27,054 nt of DNA from JALSJK01 sp964530345 (GCA_964530345.1 CAZGYJ010000019.1:1-27054); one strand, 5' to 3'. Shown: positions 1 through 9,201, counted from the stretch's first letter. Numbers and translations are program-made. Notes: a model not told the origin generated them from the letters alone.

Positions 1-66
1 GTGCGCTATAAATTCCGCATTCGTAACCGCGCGAAGTATATTTGTTTATTTTTCATAGAGAATTCC

Positions 67-1815
67 ATGACTTCAACAGTAAAAAATAAAGCTGTTTTGT
101 TATCTTTGGCTGAGCGATACTTCCCAATTTTTTCCTGGCTCAAAACCTATAATAAAGAAGATTTTCATGGTGATGCCATTGCGGGCGTGATAACCGCAAT
201 TTTGTTGATTCCCCAGGCTATTGCTTATGCCATGTTAGCAGGATTGCCTCCGCAACTGGGTCTTTATGCCAGTATCTTGCCGCCGTTGGCTTATGCTGTG
301 TTTGGCACCAGTCGAACTTCGTCGGTAGGCCCTGTTTCTGTGGCTGCTATCATGATTGCCAGCGCCCTGATGGCCCCAGAAATAAGTGAGCTTGGAAACC
401 CAATAGAAAGTGCAGTTATTCTTGCTATGGAAGGTGGATTTATTTTGCTATTAATGGCGCTATTGCGAATGGGGGGCTTGGTTAATTTTATCAGTCATCC
501 TGTGCTAACCGGGTTTACCAGTGGCGCGGCTATTTTGATTATTTTTAGCCAGTTACCACATTTTCTGGGAATCGCCAAGCCTCATTGCGGGCTGGATATG
601 TCTTGTTATATCGATGCGGTCAAGCAGTATAATGACATGACATTTGCCGTCGGTGTATTTAGTATCGCTTTATTGTTTTTTTTTTCCAGACCACTGGTTT
701 TTCTCCTTAAAAAAATAGGAGTGATGGACACCCTTGTTATGGCAATAAGTAAAAGTGGACCATTGGTTGCGGTTTTTTTTGGAACTTTATTTGTTAGCCA
801 TTTCAACTTGGCCGAGATGAGTGGGGTGAAAATTATTGGTGCGGTTCCTTCCGGTTTGCCAAAGATATCATTAAATTTTGAAATTTCAGAAAAGTGGCAT
901 TTGCTGCTTCCTTATGCCGGATTTATTGCCCTGATAGCCTACGTTGAAAGTGTTGCAATTGCTAAGGTTACCGCAAATATGCGTAATCAGCGAATAGATG
1001 CGAATCAGGAGTTAATTGCCTTAGGTGCGGCAAATGTTGCAACTGCAATTTCTGGTGGCATGTCCGTTGCGGGTGGATTTAGTCGAACCATGGTTAATTT
1101 TTCTGCAGGCGCACGCACCCAGATGGCAATGATTTTTGCTGTGGGAATAATTAGTCTGGCCGTTATTTTTTTTACTGACTGGTTTGAGATTATTCCAAAA
1201 GTCACCTTGGCGGCTATTATCCTGTTGGCAATTCTACCGTTAGTAAAAATAAGAAATATTTTTCATACCTGGGCATACGATCGAGCTGATGGTGTTGCAG
1301 AATTAGCAACATTTATTGGGGTACTTTTTTTTGGAATCGAAGAGGGGTTGACGTTAGGCATTATCTTAACGATTGCTGCCTATTTGCGCAAAACCAGTAA
1401 ACCACATATTGCAGTCGTTGGGAGAGTTCCAAATACCGAACATTATCGCAATGTGGAACGTCATAAAGTTCAGACCTGGGGTAATTTACTGCTGGTCAGA
1501 GTAGACGAAAATATGACTTTTTCCAATGCCGGCTATATTGAAGATTGTGTAATGGCTGAACTGGCAAAGCAGAAGTCAGTTGAACACGTTGTTTTTATTT
1601 TTACTTCAGTGAGTTATATCGATGCAACCGCTTTAGAAGCACTGGAAAATTTGAATCGTTCATTTAAGGCATTAGGCATAATTATGCATCTTGCCGAAGT
1701 CAAGGGGCCGGTTATGGATAAATTGGAGAGGACTGAATTTATCGAGCAACTAAAGCCAGGGCAAGTGTTTTTCCGTGTTGATGAGGCAGTTGAAGAGCTG
1801 GCGGGAGATTTTTAG
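67..1815 (+). CDS. SulP-family anion permease with STAS domain
   Basis: Inner-membrane SLC26/SulP transporter, probably for sulfate, bicarbonate or a related anion; the substrate cannot be read from sequence. The hydrophobic core begins near residue 30 with the family's typical GDAIAGVITAILLIPQAIAY-type first helix and covers about 400 residues. A C-terminal cytoplasmic STAS domain follows (about residues 465-575), with SYIDATALEAL at the position of the anti-sigma-antagonist-like loop. I chose ATG at 67, giving 582 aa, because MTSTVKNK leads into a normal family N-terminus. The frame is also open to a GTG at base 1, but that adds 22 basic residues of no family character. A short AGAG lies upstream of the ATG. 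The gene is convergent with valS. A run of ten T (676-685) lies inside the coding sequence. Confidence 0.9.
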   Translation: MTSTVKNKAVLLSLAERYFPIFSWLKTYNKEDFHGDAIAGVITAILLIPQAIAYAMLAGLPPQLGLYASILPPLAYAVFGTSRTSSVGPVSVAAIMIASALMAPEISELGNPIESAVILAMEGGFILLLMALLRMGGLVNFISHPVLTGFTSGAAILIIFSQLPHFLGIAKPHCGLDMSCYIDAVKQYNDMTFAVGVFSIALLFFFSRPLVFLLKKIGVMDTLVMAISKSGPLVAVFFGTLFVSHFNLAEMSGVKIIGAVPSGLPKISLNFEISEKWHLLLPYAGFIALIAYVESVAIAKVTANMRNQRIDANQELIALGAANVATAISGGMSVAGGFSRTMVNFSAGARTQMAMIFAVGIISLAVIFFTDWFEIIPKVTLAAIILLAILPLVKIRNIFHTWAYDRADGVAELATFIGVLFFGIEEGLTLGIILTIAAYLRKTSKPHIAVVGRVPNTEHYRNVERHKVQTWGNLLLVRVDENMTFSNAGYIEDCVMAELAKQKSVEHVVFIFTSVSYIDATALEALENLNRSFKALGIIMHLAEVKGPVMDKLERTEFIEQLKPGQVFFRVDEAVEELAGDF

Positions 1816-1832
1816 TTTTTTTGGATGAGCGT

Positions 1833-1875
1833 GGCTTTTCCACCATTAAAAATCTAACTTTTTGGTGAAAAAGCC
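1833..1875. terminator. Stem-loop between convergent sulP-type gene and valS
   Basis: The arms ggcttttccacca (1833-1845) and tggtgaaaaagcc (1863-1875) form a nearly perfect inverted repeat with a 17-base AT-rich loop. It fills the 75-bp gap between two convergent stop codons, where a bidirectional terminator is expected. No clean U-tract directly follows either arm, so intrinsic termination is inferred from position and pairing only. Confidence 0.45.
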
Positions 1876-1890
1876 ATAATAGGTTTTACC

Positions 1891-4704
1891 CTACAAGGCG
1901 CTGATTTTTTTATGCTGTTCCTGTAAATTTTGTAAAGAAGATTGCAGGGCTGTTAGTTTTTCTTTCTCCTTGTTGATGACAGCCTGAGGAGCTTTTTTAA
2001 CAAAACCGGGGTTATTCAATTTTCCTTCAATTCTTGGTAAATCTTTTTTGATTTTCTGGATTTCTTTTTCAAGTCTCGCCAGTTCAGCGTCTTTATTAAT
2101 CAACCCCGCCATTGGTATCAGAATTTTCATATCCCCGACTAACGCTGTTGCGGACTCAGGGGCTTGATCCTGTGGGGAAAGCCAGGTAATAGATTCCAAG
2201 CGGCCCAGTTTTTTCAGGTAAACAGCGTGTTTTTCCAAAGCAGATTTGTCTTGTTCTGAACCGTCCTGAAGTAATGCAGATAAAGATTTACCAGGAGGAA
2301 TATTCATTTCCCCCCGAATTCGTCGCACACCCAGAATAAAAGACATAACCCAGTTTATTTCGGCAATAGCTTGCCGGTTAATTTGTTCTGAATCAGATTC
2401 CGGATAAGCTTGCAGCATAATCGTTTCACCGGTTTTTCCGGCCAGAGGCGCAACTCGTTGCCAAATTTCTTCGGTTATGAAGGGAATAATGGGGTGTGCC
2501 AGACGCAGCAGGGTTTCCAGAACAGAGATTAAGGTTTTTCGGGTGCCACGCTGCAAGGCCTTGTTATCAGATTGAAGAGAAATTTTAGCGAGTTCCAGAT
2601 ACCAGTCACAATACTCATTCCAGGTGAATTCATAAATAGCCTGTGCGGCCAGATCCAGCCGGTAGTTATTGATCGCTCGGGTCACTTCGTCAATAACTTG
2701 ATTTAAACGGGATTCAATCCATAAATCGACGGTTGAAAATTCACATGGTTGATCTGATAAACCATTATCCTGGCCTTCAGTGTTCATTAAGACATAGCGG
2801 GCAGCATTCCATAATTTGTTACAAAAATTACGGTATCCTTCAATTCTGCCATTATCAAGACGAATATCACGTCCCGTAGAGGCAAGGGATGCGAAGGTGA
2901 AGCGCAAAGCATCCGTTCCATAGGCGGGAATACCTTCCGGAAAATCCTTGCGGGTTTGTTTTTCTATGCGCTGCGCCAAATGCGGCTGCATCATGCCGGC
3001 AGTTCTTTTGCGTAGCAGGTCTTCTAATGTAATTCCATCAATGACATCAATCGGATCCAGAATATTGCCTTTTGATTTGGACATTTTTTGACCTTCGGCA
3101 TCTCGAACCAGGCCATGCACATAAACTTCCCGAAAAGGTACTTCGTCCATAAATTTCAAGCCCATCATAATCATTCGGGCAACCCAGAAGAAAATGATGT
3201 CAAAACCGGTAACCAGAACATTGGTGGGATAAAAGCTTTCCAGCTCCGGTGTTTTATCGGGCCAGCCCAACGTGGAAAAAGGCCAAAGCGCGGATGAAAA
3301 CCAGGTGTCCAGGACATCTTCATCCTGTTTGAGGATGCAATCATCCGGCAATTTGTGTTGCTCGCGGATTTGTTGTTCTGACTTTCCGACATAGACATTA
3401 CCTTCCTGATCGTACCAGGCTGGTATGCGGTGACCCCACCAGATTTGACGGGAAATGCACCAGTCCTGAATATTCCGCATCCATTCAAAATAGGTATTTT
3501 TCCAGTTATCAGGAACAAATCGGATATCACCATTTTCTACGGCTTCAATGGCTGGTTTTGCCAGAGGTTCAACCTTAACATACCATTGGTCAGTCAAAAA
3601 TGGTTCAATAATACTTCCGGAGCGATCGCCACGCGGAACCATAAGTTTGTGATCTTCGGTTTTTTCCAGCAGACCTTCAGCTTCAAGATCTGAGAGGATT
3701 TGTTTACGGGCCTTCATGCGATCCAGGCCGGTATATTTTTCAGGAATCAGATTGCTCTCATCATCCTGATTTTCCCTGATGGCTGCATCAACGGTAAAAA
3801 CATTAATCAGGCCGCCATGAGGCTGGTCTTGAATGGCAGAATGATCACGATGGCGTTGCCAGACTTCATAATCGTTAAAATCATGTGCCGGTGTGATTTT
3901 TACGCAACCCGTTCCAAATTCAGGATCAACATGCTCGTCAGCAACAATTGGAATTTTGCGGCCGGTTAGCGGTAATTCCACAAATTCACCAAGTAGATGT
4001 TTATAACGCTCGTCATCAGGATGGATGGCAACAGCAGCATCGCCCAACATGGTTTCTGGACGGGTTGTTGCAACTAGAACATGGCCGGTTTTATTGGTTA
4101 GCGGATAGCGCATGTACCACATATGGCCATTTTCTTCTTCGGATAATACTTCCAGGTCAGAAACTGCCGTATGCAAGACAGGATCCCAATTTACCAGGCG
4201 TTTGCCGCGATAAATCAGGCCTTCTTCATAGAGGCTGATAAAAACCTCTTGAACAGCTTTCGATAGACCTTCGTCCATCGTAAAGCGCTCTCTCGACCAA
4301 TCCAGCGAGGTTCCCATTCGGCGTAATTGTTTGGTAATGGTGCCGCCGGATTCGGCTTTCCATTGCCAGGCTTTTTCGATAAACTTTTCTCTGCCATAAT
4401 CATGACGGGTTTTGCCTTCGGCATTGATAATGCGTTCAACAACCATTTGTGTGGCGATGCCGGCATGGTCAGTGCCGACCTGCCAGAGGGTTTTTTCCCC
4501 CTTCATGCGATGGAAGCGGATTAAGGCATCCATAATAGTGTCTTGAAAAGCATGGCCCATGTGCAGGCTGCCAGTTACATTAGGGGGTGGAATCATGATG
4601 CAATAGGCATGGCCATTGCCTTCCTGGGGGGCAAAATAGCCTTTTTCTTCCCAGGTTTGATACCAGCTTTGTTCTATTGATTGGGGGGAATAGGTTTTTT
4701 CCAT
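1891..4704 (-). CDS. valS: Valyl-tRNA synthetase
   Basis: Class I aminoacyl-tRNA synthetase that attaches valine to tRNA(Val) in the cytoplasm. The 937-residue length is normal for bacterial ValRS. The HIGH signature appears as HMGH at residues 48-51 after PPPNVTGSL. The KMSKS signature is intact as KMSKSKGN from residue 540. Between them lies the editing (CP1) insertion, with TTRPETMLGD and the GTGCVKITPAHDFNDYEV stretch typical of ValRS. The DTWFSSALWPFSTLGW block precedes the KMSKS loop. The last 65 or so residues form the family's charged coiled-coil arm (ELARLEKEIQKIKKDL). It is the third gene of pepA-holC-valS, starting 29 bp after the holC stop. No strong Shine-Dalgarno sequence is visible before the ATG. 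Confidence 0.98.
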   Translation of the reverse strand: MEKTYSPQSIEQSWYQTWEEKGYFAPQEGNGHAYCIMIPPPNVTGSLHMGHAFQDTIMDALIRFHRMKGEKTLWQVGTDHAGIATQMVVERIINAEGKTRHDYGREKFIEKAWQWKAESGGTITKQLRRMGTSLDWSRERFTMDEGLSKAVQEVFISLYEEGLIYRGKRLVNWDPVLHTAVSDLEVLSEEENGHMWYMRYPLTNKTGHVLVATTRPETMLGDAAVAIHPDDERYKHLLGEFVELPLTGRKIPIVADEHVDPEFGTGCVKITPAHDFNDYEVWQRHRDHSAIQDQPHGGLINVFTVDAAIRENQDDESNLIPEKYTGLDRMKARKQILSDLEAEGLLEKTEDHKLMVPRGDRSGSIIEPFLTDQWYVKVEPLAKPAIEAVENGDIRFVPDNWKNTYFEWMRNIQDWCISRQIWWGHRIPAWYDQEGNVYVGKSEQQIREQHKLPDDCILKQDEDVLDTWFSSALWPFSTLGWPDKTPELESFYPTNVLVTGFDIIFFWVARMIMMGLKFMDEVPFREVYVHGLVRDAEGQKMSKSKGNILDPIDVIDGITLEDLLRKRTAGMMQPHLAQRIEKQTRKDFPEGIPAYGTDALRFTFASLASTGRDIRLDNGRIEGYRNFCNKLWNAARYVLMNTEGQDNGLSDQPCEFSTVDLWIESRLNQVIDEVTRAINNYRLDLAAQAIYEFTWNEYCDWYLELAKISLQSDNKALQRGTRKTLISVLETLLRLAHPIIPFITEEIWQRVAPLAGKTGETIMLQAYPESDSEQINRQAIAEINWVMSFILGVRRIRGEMNIPPGKSLSALLQDGSEQDKSALEKHAVYLKKLGRLESITWLSPQDQAPESATALVGDMKILIPMAGLINKDAELARLEKEIQKIKKDLPRIEGKLNNPGFVKKAPQAVINKEKEKLTALQSSLQNLQEQHKKISAL

Positions 4705-4733
4705 GTGAGTTGTAATATTTGAAATTGTAGAAG

Positions 4734-5162
4734 CTACATTTTGTAGGTATTAATATTGAAGCCTGACTGCTGATAATGCCGGTAGCGTTTTCTGCCAGCA
4801 TTTTTCACGGTTTCGTCGTTATCCAGAATTTCCAGAATGCGTTCGGCAAGTTCAGGGTTTTCAGGGCAGTGACTGGATAAATTGATAATCGTTTGCTGCC
4901 ATCCCTCGGGGGCTTCGATTGTTCCGATCAACACTTTGTTTGTTTCGTCCAGCTCGTTTAAAGGAAATTCCTGGTGGGGCACAAAACTTCCTGCGCGAAA
5001 TGTCCACAGCAGATCATCAAGTTTGTTTTTTTGTGTCTCATTTTCTGTCTGCATATAGATTTTATTGCCTGCACGATAAGCTTTTTCGGCAAGTTTGCAG
5101 GCGAAATTTAATCTGCCTTGTTCGGAGCTGGATGGCAGCACATAAAAATTAACATCAGCCAT
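4734..5162 (-). CDS. holC: DNA polymerase III chi subunit
   Basis: Chi subunit of the polymerase III clamp loader, which with psi links the replisome to single-strand DNA-binding protein. The 142-residue product starts MADVNFYVLPSSSEQGRLNFACKLAEKAY, the typical chi N-terminus, and has the DDLLWTFRAGSFVPHQ segment that is strongly conserved in the family. I chose ATG at 5162. It overlaps the pepA stop by 8 bases, suggesting translational coupling. An in-frame TTG 12 bases upstream lies inside pepA and is unlikely. Position between pepA and valS is the standard gammaproteobacterial arrangement and supports the call. The C-terminal tail (RKRYRHYQQSGFNINTYKM) is slightly extended and basic. Confidence 0.92.
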   Translation of the reverse strand: MADVNFYVLPSSSEQGRLNFACKLAEKAYRAGNKIYMQTENETQKNKLDDLLWTFRAGSFVPHQEFPLNELDETNKVLIGTIEAPEGWQQTIINLSSHCPENPELAERILEILDNDETVKNAGRKRYRHYQQSGFNINTYKM

Positions 5163-6642
5163 TAGCGCGATCAATAAGGAACTGTGTCAGCAAAGCAACT
5201 GGGCGACCGGTTGCACCTTTATTATTTCCGGTTCGCCAGGCAGTTCCGGCGATATCCAGATGTGCCCAGCGAAAATCCTCGGCAAATCGGGCCAGAAAGC
5301 AAGCGGCGGTGATAGTGCCTGCATCTTTACCGCCAATGTTAGCCATATCAGCAAAATTTGATTTAAGTTGTTCCTGATACTCTTCCCAGATAGGCAGTCG
5401 CCAAACGCTATCGCAAGCAGTTTTGCTGGCAGCAACAATATCGTTGCATAGAGCATCATCATTGCCGAGCAGGCCGCTGGGATGTCTGCCTAATGCAACG
5501 ATGCATGCGCCAGTAAGTGTGGCTAAGTCAATGACTACTTCGGGATTGAACTTTTCAGCATAGGTCAGCGTGTCGCATAAAATTAACCGGCCTTCGGCAT
5601 CAGTATTGAGAATTTCAATGGTTTTGCCCGACATGCTGGTGACAATGTCCCCAGGTTTGTTGGCATCGCCATCAGGCATGTTTTCTGAGGATGGAACCAG
5701 ACCGATAATGTTTAATGGCAGATTCAGCATGGCGGCGGCTTGTAAAGTAGCTATAACACTAGCGCCACCACACATATCGTATTTCATTTCGTCCATTCCG
5801 GCGCCTGGCTTTAATGAAATGCCGCCAGCATCAAAGGTTAGACCTTTGCCGATTAAAACAATCGGTTTGTCATTTTTGTTGCCACCTTGATAGTGAAGCT
5901 CAATTAGCTTGGCCGGTTGCCGGCTGCCACGACTGACAGACAGTAATGACCCCATCCCCAGTTTTTCCATATCGGCTTCTTCAAGGATATTGCAGCTTAA
6001 TTTTTCATGAGCTTGGGTTAATCCCTGAGTCTGTTCGGCTAAGTAGGTCGGTGTGCAAATATTGCCCGGAAGGTCAGCGAGCTGTTTTGCCAGTTTGATA
6101 CCCTCCGCAATGGCCTGGCCTTGAGAAATACCTTGTTCTAGTAAGGTGTTGTTTTGTTCAGAATCAGTAAATTGTACGGTTTCCAAAATGAGATCCGGGT
6201 CTTTTTGGCTTTTACATTGTTGGAACTGATAGCAATGATCGGCAAAAATTTCGATGGTTTGCCGGGTTTTCCACGCGATATCGCAGTCGGTGACGTCAGC
6301 TTCAGAAAGGGCGCTGGTAATTGTTTTAATTTTGTAATCTTTAAGGATCTTTATTGCTGACGCTAATACTTTACGAAAATTCTTTCTCGATAACGGTTCT
6401 TGTTTGCCAAGTCCAACCAGTAAGATGCGCTCAATAGTGCTATTAGGAATAAAATTGATTGCTAGTGTATCCCCGGTTTTTCCGGGCAGATCGCCTCGTT
6501 TCAAGATATTGAAAATCAGACCATCAGTCAATGCGTTAATTTTTTCGGCGGATGGACTCAATTGCTGGTCTTCATAAACGCCAAGAACAAGACATTCGGT
6601 TTGAAGTTTATCTAAAGGCGTATTGTCAATTCTGTAATCCAT
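5155..6642 (-). CDS. pepA: Leucyl aminopeptidase (M17 family)
   Basis: Cytosolic dinuclear-metal aminopeptidase that removes N-terminal residues, leucine preferred. The family signature NTDAEGRL is present at residues 346-353. Upstream, GKGLTFDAGGISLKP and KYDMCGGASV carry the lysine and aspartates that bind the two metals. Length (495 aa) fits. In E. coli this protein (also XerB) additionally binds DNA as an architectural factor in plasmid recombination; whether this homologue does is unknown. It is the first gene of the minus-strand operon and overlaps holC. A plausible sigma-70 promoter lies 83-112 bases upstream. The leader contains two copies of ggcgttag (6668-6675 and 6679-6686) spaced 11 bp apart. 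Confidence 0.97.
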   Translation of the reverse strand: MDYRIDNTPLDKLQTECLVLGVYEDQQLSPSAEKINALTDGLIFNILKRGDLPGKTGDTLAINFIPNSTIERILLVGLGKQEPLSRKNFRKVLASAIKILKDYKIKTITSALSEADVTDCDIAWKTRQTIEIFADHCYQFQQCKSQKDPDLILETVQFTDSEQNNTLLEQGISQGQAIAEGIKLAKQLADLPGNICTPTYLAEQTQGLTQAHEKLSCNILEEADMEKLGMGSLLSVSRGSRQPAKLIELHYQGGNKNDKPIVLIGKGLTFDAGGISLKPGAGMDEMKYDMCGGASVIATLQAAAMLNLPLNIIGLVPSSENMPDGDANKPGDIVTSMSGKTIEILNTDAEGRLILCDTLTYAEKFNPEVVIDLATLTGACIVALGRHPSGLLGNDDALCNDIVAASKTACDSVWRLPIWEEYQEQLKSNFADMANIGGKDAGTITAACFLARFAEDFRWAHLDIAGTAWRTGNNKGATGRPVALLTQFLIDRANG

Positions 6643-6724
6643 AGGTTTTCCGGTTTTTGGTGTTAAAGGCGTTAGTTAGGCGTTAGCTGCGAAAAAAATC
6701 TTCAAAGCAATAATTATTGTGCAA

Positions 6725-6754
6725 AGTATATAATAGTTGATTTTTCGCTTCCAA
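6725..6754 (-). promoter_or_regulatory. Predicted sigma-70 promoter of pepA-holC-valS
   Basis: On the minus strand a TTGGAA box (6749-6754) is followed after 18 bases by TATACT (6725-6730). This is four of six and five of six matches to the sigma-70 consensus. It lies in the 174-bp divergent gap between pepA and lptF and points at pepA. The start point would be near 6718, giving a leader of about 75 bases. It is a consensus match only. Confidence 0.5.
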
Positions 6755-6816
6755 ATTATACAACATAATGAATGTCATTAATGTTTGCGGCGTTGTTTTT
6801 CCCAAGGAGATAAAGC

Positions 6817-7923
6817 ATGGCTAGCAGGCGGTTTATTACAGTTCTGGATAAAATGATCCTTTCTGATCTGACCAAGACTGTTTTTTCAACTTTACTGGTG
6901 ATTGTTGTCATTATTGTCAGCCGTAGTTTTATAAAGGTTTTGGCTAAGGCGATTGAAGGTCAGATTTCTGGCCAGACCATCATTAATATTTTGGGGCTTA
7001 AAATTGTCGAGGCTGCGATCGAATTGCTACCAGTATCAATTTTTGTCGGTGTTATCATGGTGCTAGGCAGAATGTACCGAGATCAGGAAATGTCAGCACT
7101 GGCCTCTGCTGGAGCAGGAATAGGGGTTTTATACCGGGCAAGCTTTTTTTTCGCCATTCCACTCGCTTTAGTAACATTTGAACTTTCATTGGTCACCGCA
7201 CCCTGGGCAGAGGCAACTATTCAAACCATGATGCAGCTGGACAAGCAAGCTTCAGATATAAGAGTTATTGCTCCCGGTCGATTTACCGAACATAAAAATG
7301 GCGAATTGGTTTTTTATGTTGAAGATATCGACAGTAAAAATATTATGCACAAGGTTTTTGTTCAAAGCAGAATCAGGGGGCAAGAAGGGGTCATTAATTC
7401 TGAAACAGCAACTTTTCAGAATTTGCCTGGAGGACGCTATATCGTGTTTGCAAACGGTGAGCGTGTTCAGGGAAAGCCTGGAGAATTGAATTTTATAATT
7501 GAGAAATTTTCTGAATACGCTGTCAGGCTGGATTTTGAAGCAACATCTGTCAATCTGAATCGTGATGCAATTCCTACTGAAAGACTGTTAACAAATCAAG
7601 TGCCGGTGGATATTGCAGAAGTTCAGAGAAGATTATCAATTCCTATAGGAATTATTGTTCTGGCTTCTTTAGCAATCCCTTTATCTCAGGTGGCGCCACG
7701 AGGAGGTGTATACGGAAATATATTTACCTCGTTGGTGATATATTTTTCCTATTCTTATCTACAGAAGATTAACCAAAATTTGGTGGCTGAAGAAACGATT
7801 CCATTGTGGATGGGATATGTTTGGGTTTATGTTCTGATGTTGATTCTCATTGCAGTGTTGTTGGTCAAGGTTTACGGAAAAAAATGGGTGATTTTTCAAT
7901 TAACAGGGAAAACGCCGGGATGA
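6817..7923 (+). CDS. lptF: LPS export ABC transporter permease LptF
   Basis: One of two inner-membrane permeases of the LptB2FG transporter that extracts lipopolysaccharide and passes it to the LptC/A/D bridge. The 368-residue product has the YjgP/YjgQ layout: three N-terminal membrane segments (about residues 18-38, 50-72 and 103-123), a periplasmic beta-jellyroll region (about 130-265), and three C-terminal helices (from about 273 to 358). The AVRLDFEATSVNLNRDAIPTERL stretch and LSIPIGIIVLASLAIPLS helix are typical. ATG at 6817 has a strong AAGGAG at 6804-6809. Its stop overlaps the lptG start (ATGA). Divergence from pepA is the conserved gammaproteobacterial neighbourhood and separates it from paralogues. 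No convincing plus-strand promoter was found upstream. Confidence 0.95.
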   Translation: MASRRFITVLDKMILSDLTKTVFSTLLVIVVIIVSRSFIKVLAKAIEGQISGQTIINILGLKIVEAAIELLPVSIFVGVIMVLGRMYRDQEMSALASAGAGIGVLYRASFFFAIPLALVTFELSLVTAPWAEATIQTMMQLDKQASDIRVIAPGRFTEHKNGELVFYVEDIDSKNIMHKVFVQSRIRGQEGVINSETATFQNLPGGRYIVFANGERVQGKPGELNFIIEKFSEYAVRLDFEATSVNLNRDAIPTERLLTNQVPVDIAEVQRRLSIPIGIIVLASLAIPLSQVAPRGGVYGNIFTSLVIYFSYSYLQKINQNLVAEETIPLWMGYVWVYVLMLILIAVLLVKVYGKKWVIFQLTGKTPG

Positions 7924-8990
7924 GGGTTCTAGTTCGATATATTTTTAAAGAAGTACTTAAGGGTGCGTTTGTTGCGTTGCTGGTTTTAACAACTTTGGTT
8001 TGTTTGTTCACCTTGAAAGATCAAATGGGAGATGTTGGGAAAGGAAGCTATGACATGAATCATGTTTTTATGTATTTAGGTTTGTTGACGCCACTTTATA
8101 TTTATGAACTGATGCCTTCGGCTGCCTTATTAGGAAGCCTTTTTGTTCTTGGTAATATGGCCAATAATAGGGAAATTATTGCTATGAGAATATCAGGGTT
8201 TTCCATCATAGATATTCTTAAAGCGGTGTGGTTAGCCGGTATTTTTTTGGCGTTAGTTGCCGTAGCAATTGGGGAGTTTATTGCTCCTGGGACTGAAAAA
8301 CAGGCCCGGTTGATGAAGGAGGAAGCTACCAATGAAAGCCGGGTCATGAGTACGCTTTACGGATTATGGCTCAGAGATGGTAATACCTTTGTGAATGTTA
8401 TTCAGATTGCCGGTGAAGGCTTGGTAAATGATCTGACTTTATACGAGTATGATAAAAGTCGAAAATTACGATTTGTAAAACACGCGCAACAAGCTATTTA
8501 TTTGGAAGATGAGAAAAAATGGGTTCTACAAAATATCAAACAGACAGAAATCACCCCAACGCAGGTCATTGCAACAAAAAAGGTTATGGAAGACTGGACT
8601 TCCAAAATTGATCCAAATTTGATGAATATTGTGGTAATTAAGCCGGATAATATGCCATTAAAAGATTTATCCAGTTATATTAAATTTTTGAAAGAAAATA
8701 ACCAGCAATCAAAAAAATATGAATTGGCATTTTGGAGGAGGATCGTTAAACCAATTGTAACTTTTGTTATGTTGTTGGTTTCGGTACCTTTTGTCATTGG
8801 TGTCAGGCGGGGAGTGAGCCTTGGTGCAAGAATGATGGTGGGCGCTTTGCTGGGAATGGGTTTCAATATCATTGATAAAATGACAGGGAACCTCGCTTTG
8901 GCTTATGATTTAAACCCAATGATTATGGCTGCTTTACCCAGTTCTCTGGTATTAATGGTTGCAGCATTCGCAATAATCAGGTTACGCTAG
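7920..8990 (+). CDS. lptG: LPS export ABC transporter permease LptG
   Basis: Partner permease of LptF in the lipopolysaccharide exporter. The ATG at 7920 overlaps the lptF stop in an ATGA junction, giving 356 aa starting MRVLVRYIFKEVLKG, a normal LptG N-terminus. The longer open frame upstream lies inside lptF in another phase and is not coding. Membrane segments flank a periplasmic domain that contains the Y-G-L-W-L-R-D-G-N-T-F segment typical of LptG. The C-terminal helices include PIVTFVMLLVSVPFVIG and the MGFNIIDKMTGNLALAYDLNP region. The gene is the last of the two-gene transcript. The palindromic element at 8998-9161 begins 7 bp after the stop and may act as its 3' end. Confidence 0.95.
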   Translation: MRVLVRYIFKEVLKGAFVALLVLTTLVCLFTLKDQMGDVGKGSYDMNHVFMYLGLLTPLYIYELMPSAALLGSLFVLGNMANNREIIAMRISGFSIIDILKAVWLAGIFLALVAVAIGEFIAPGTEKQARLMKEEATNESRVMSTLYGLWLRDGNTFVNVIQIAGEGLVNDLTLYEYDKSRKLRFVKHAQQAIYLEDEKKWVLQNIKQTEITPTQVIATKKVMEDWTSKIDPNLMNIVVIKPDNMPLKDLSSYIKFLKENNQQSKKYELAFWRRIVKPIVTFVMLLVSVPFVIGVRRGVSLGARMMVGALLGMGFNIIDKMTGNLALAYDLNPMIMAALPSSLVLMVAAFAIIRLR

Positions 8991-8997
8991 ATATTTG

Positions 8998-9161
8998 GTA
9001 ACTATTCAGCATATTTATAGATTCAATATCAGTGACTTATTCCAGAAGACGCCGTAAATACGTCCCTGTAGGCTTGATTGTGTCATCCATGACACAAACA
9101 CTTCTTCCATAAGGCACTGAAATTGGGTAATTTTGATAAATTAAATATGCTGAATAGTTAC
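8998..9161. mobile_element. 164-bp MITE-like element with perfect 20-bp terminal inverted repeats
   Basis: The 20-base arms gtaactattcagcatattta (8998-9017) and its exact reverse complement (9142-9161) bound a 164-bp segment with no reading frame. Inside, tcagtgacttat..agaag (from 9030) pairs imperfectly with cttcttccataaggcactga (9101-9120). A perfect 9-bp hairpin sits near the centre (9078-9097, loop cc). The outside flanks gatatttg (8990-8997) and gatatatg (9162-9169) match at seven of eight bases, consistent with an aged 8-bp target duplication. It carries no transposase, so any movement would need one supplied in trans. It could equally be a long terminator or RNA stem. Confidence 0.65.
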
Positions 9162-9201
9162 GATATATGTTTCAATTTTGTTGAGCGTTGCTAAGCTGCG
9201 T

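Noticed and set aside
1..66. GTG at base 1 as start of the SulP gene
   Set aside because: The added 22 residues are basic and unlike family N-termini, and the window edge cuts off any ribosome-binding site. ATG at 67 is better.
1810..1822. T-rich run at the SulP stop as an intrinsic terminator
   Set aside because: It precedes rather than follows a hairpin. The stem-loop at 1833-1875 comes after it.
3171..3533. 120-aa reading frame within valS in another phase
   Set aside because: valS is intact across this region, and the alternate frame has no supporting signals.
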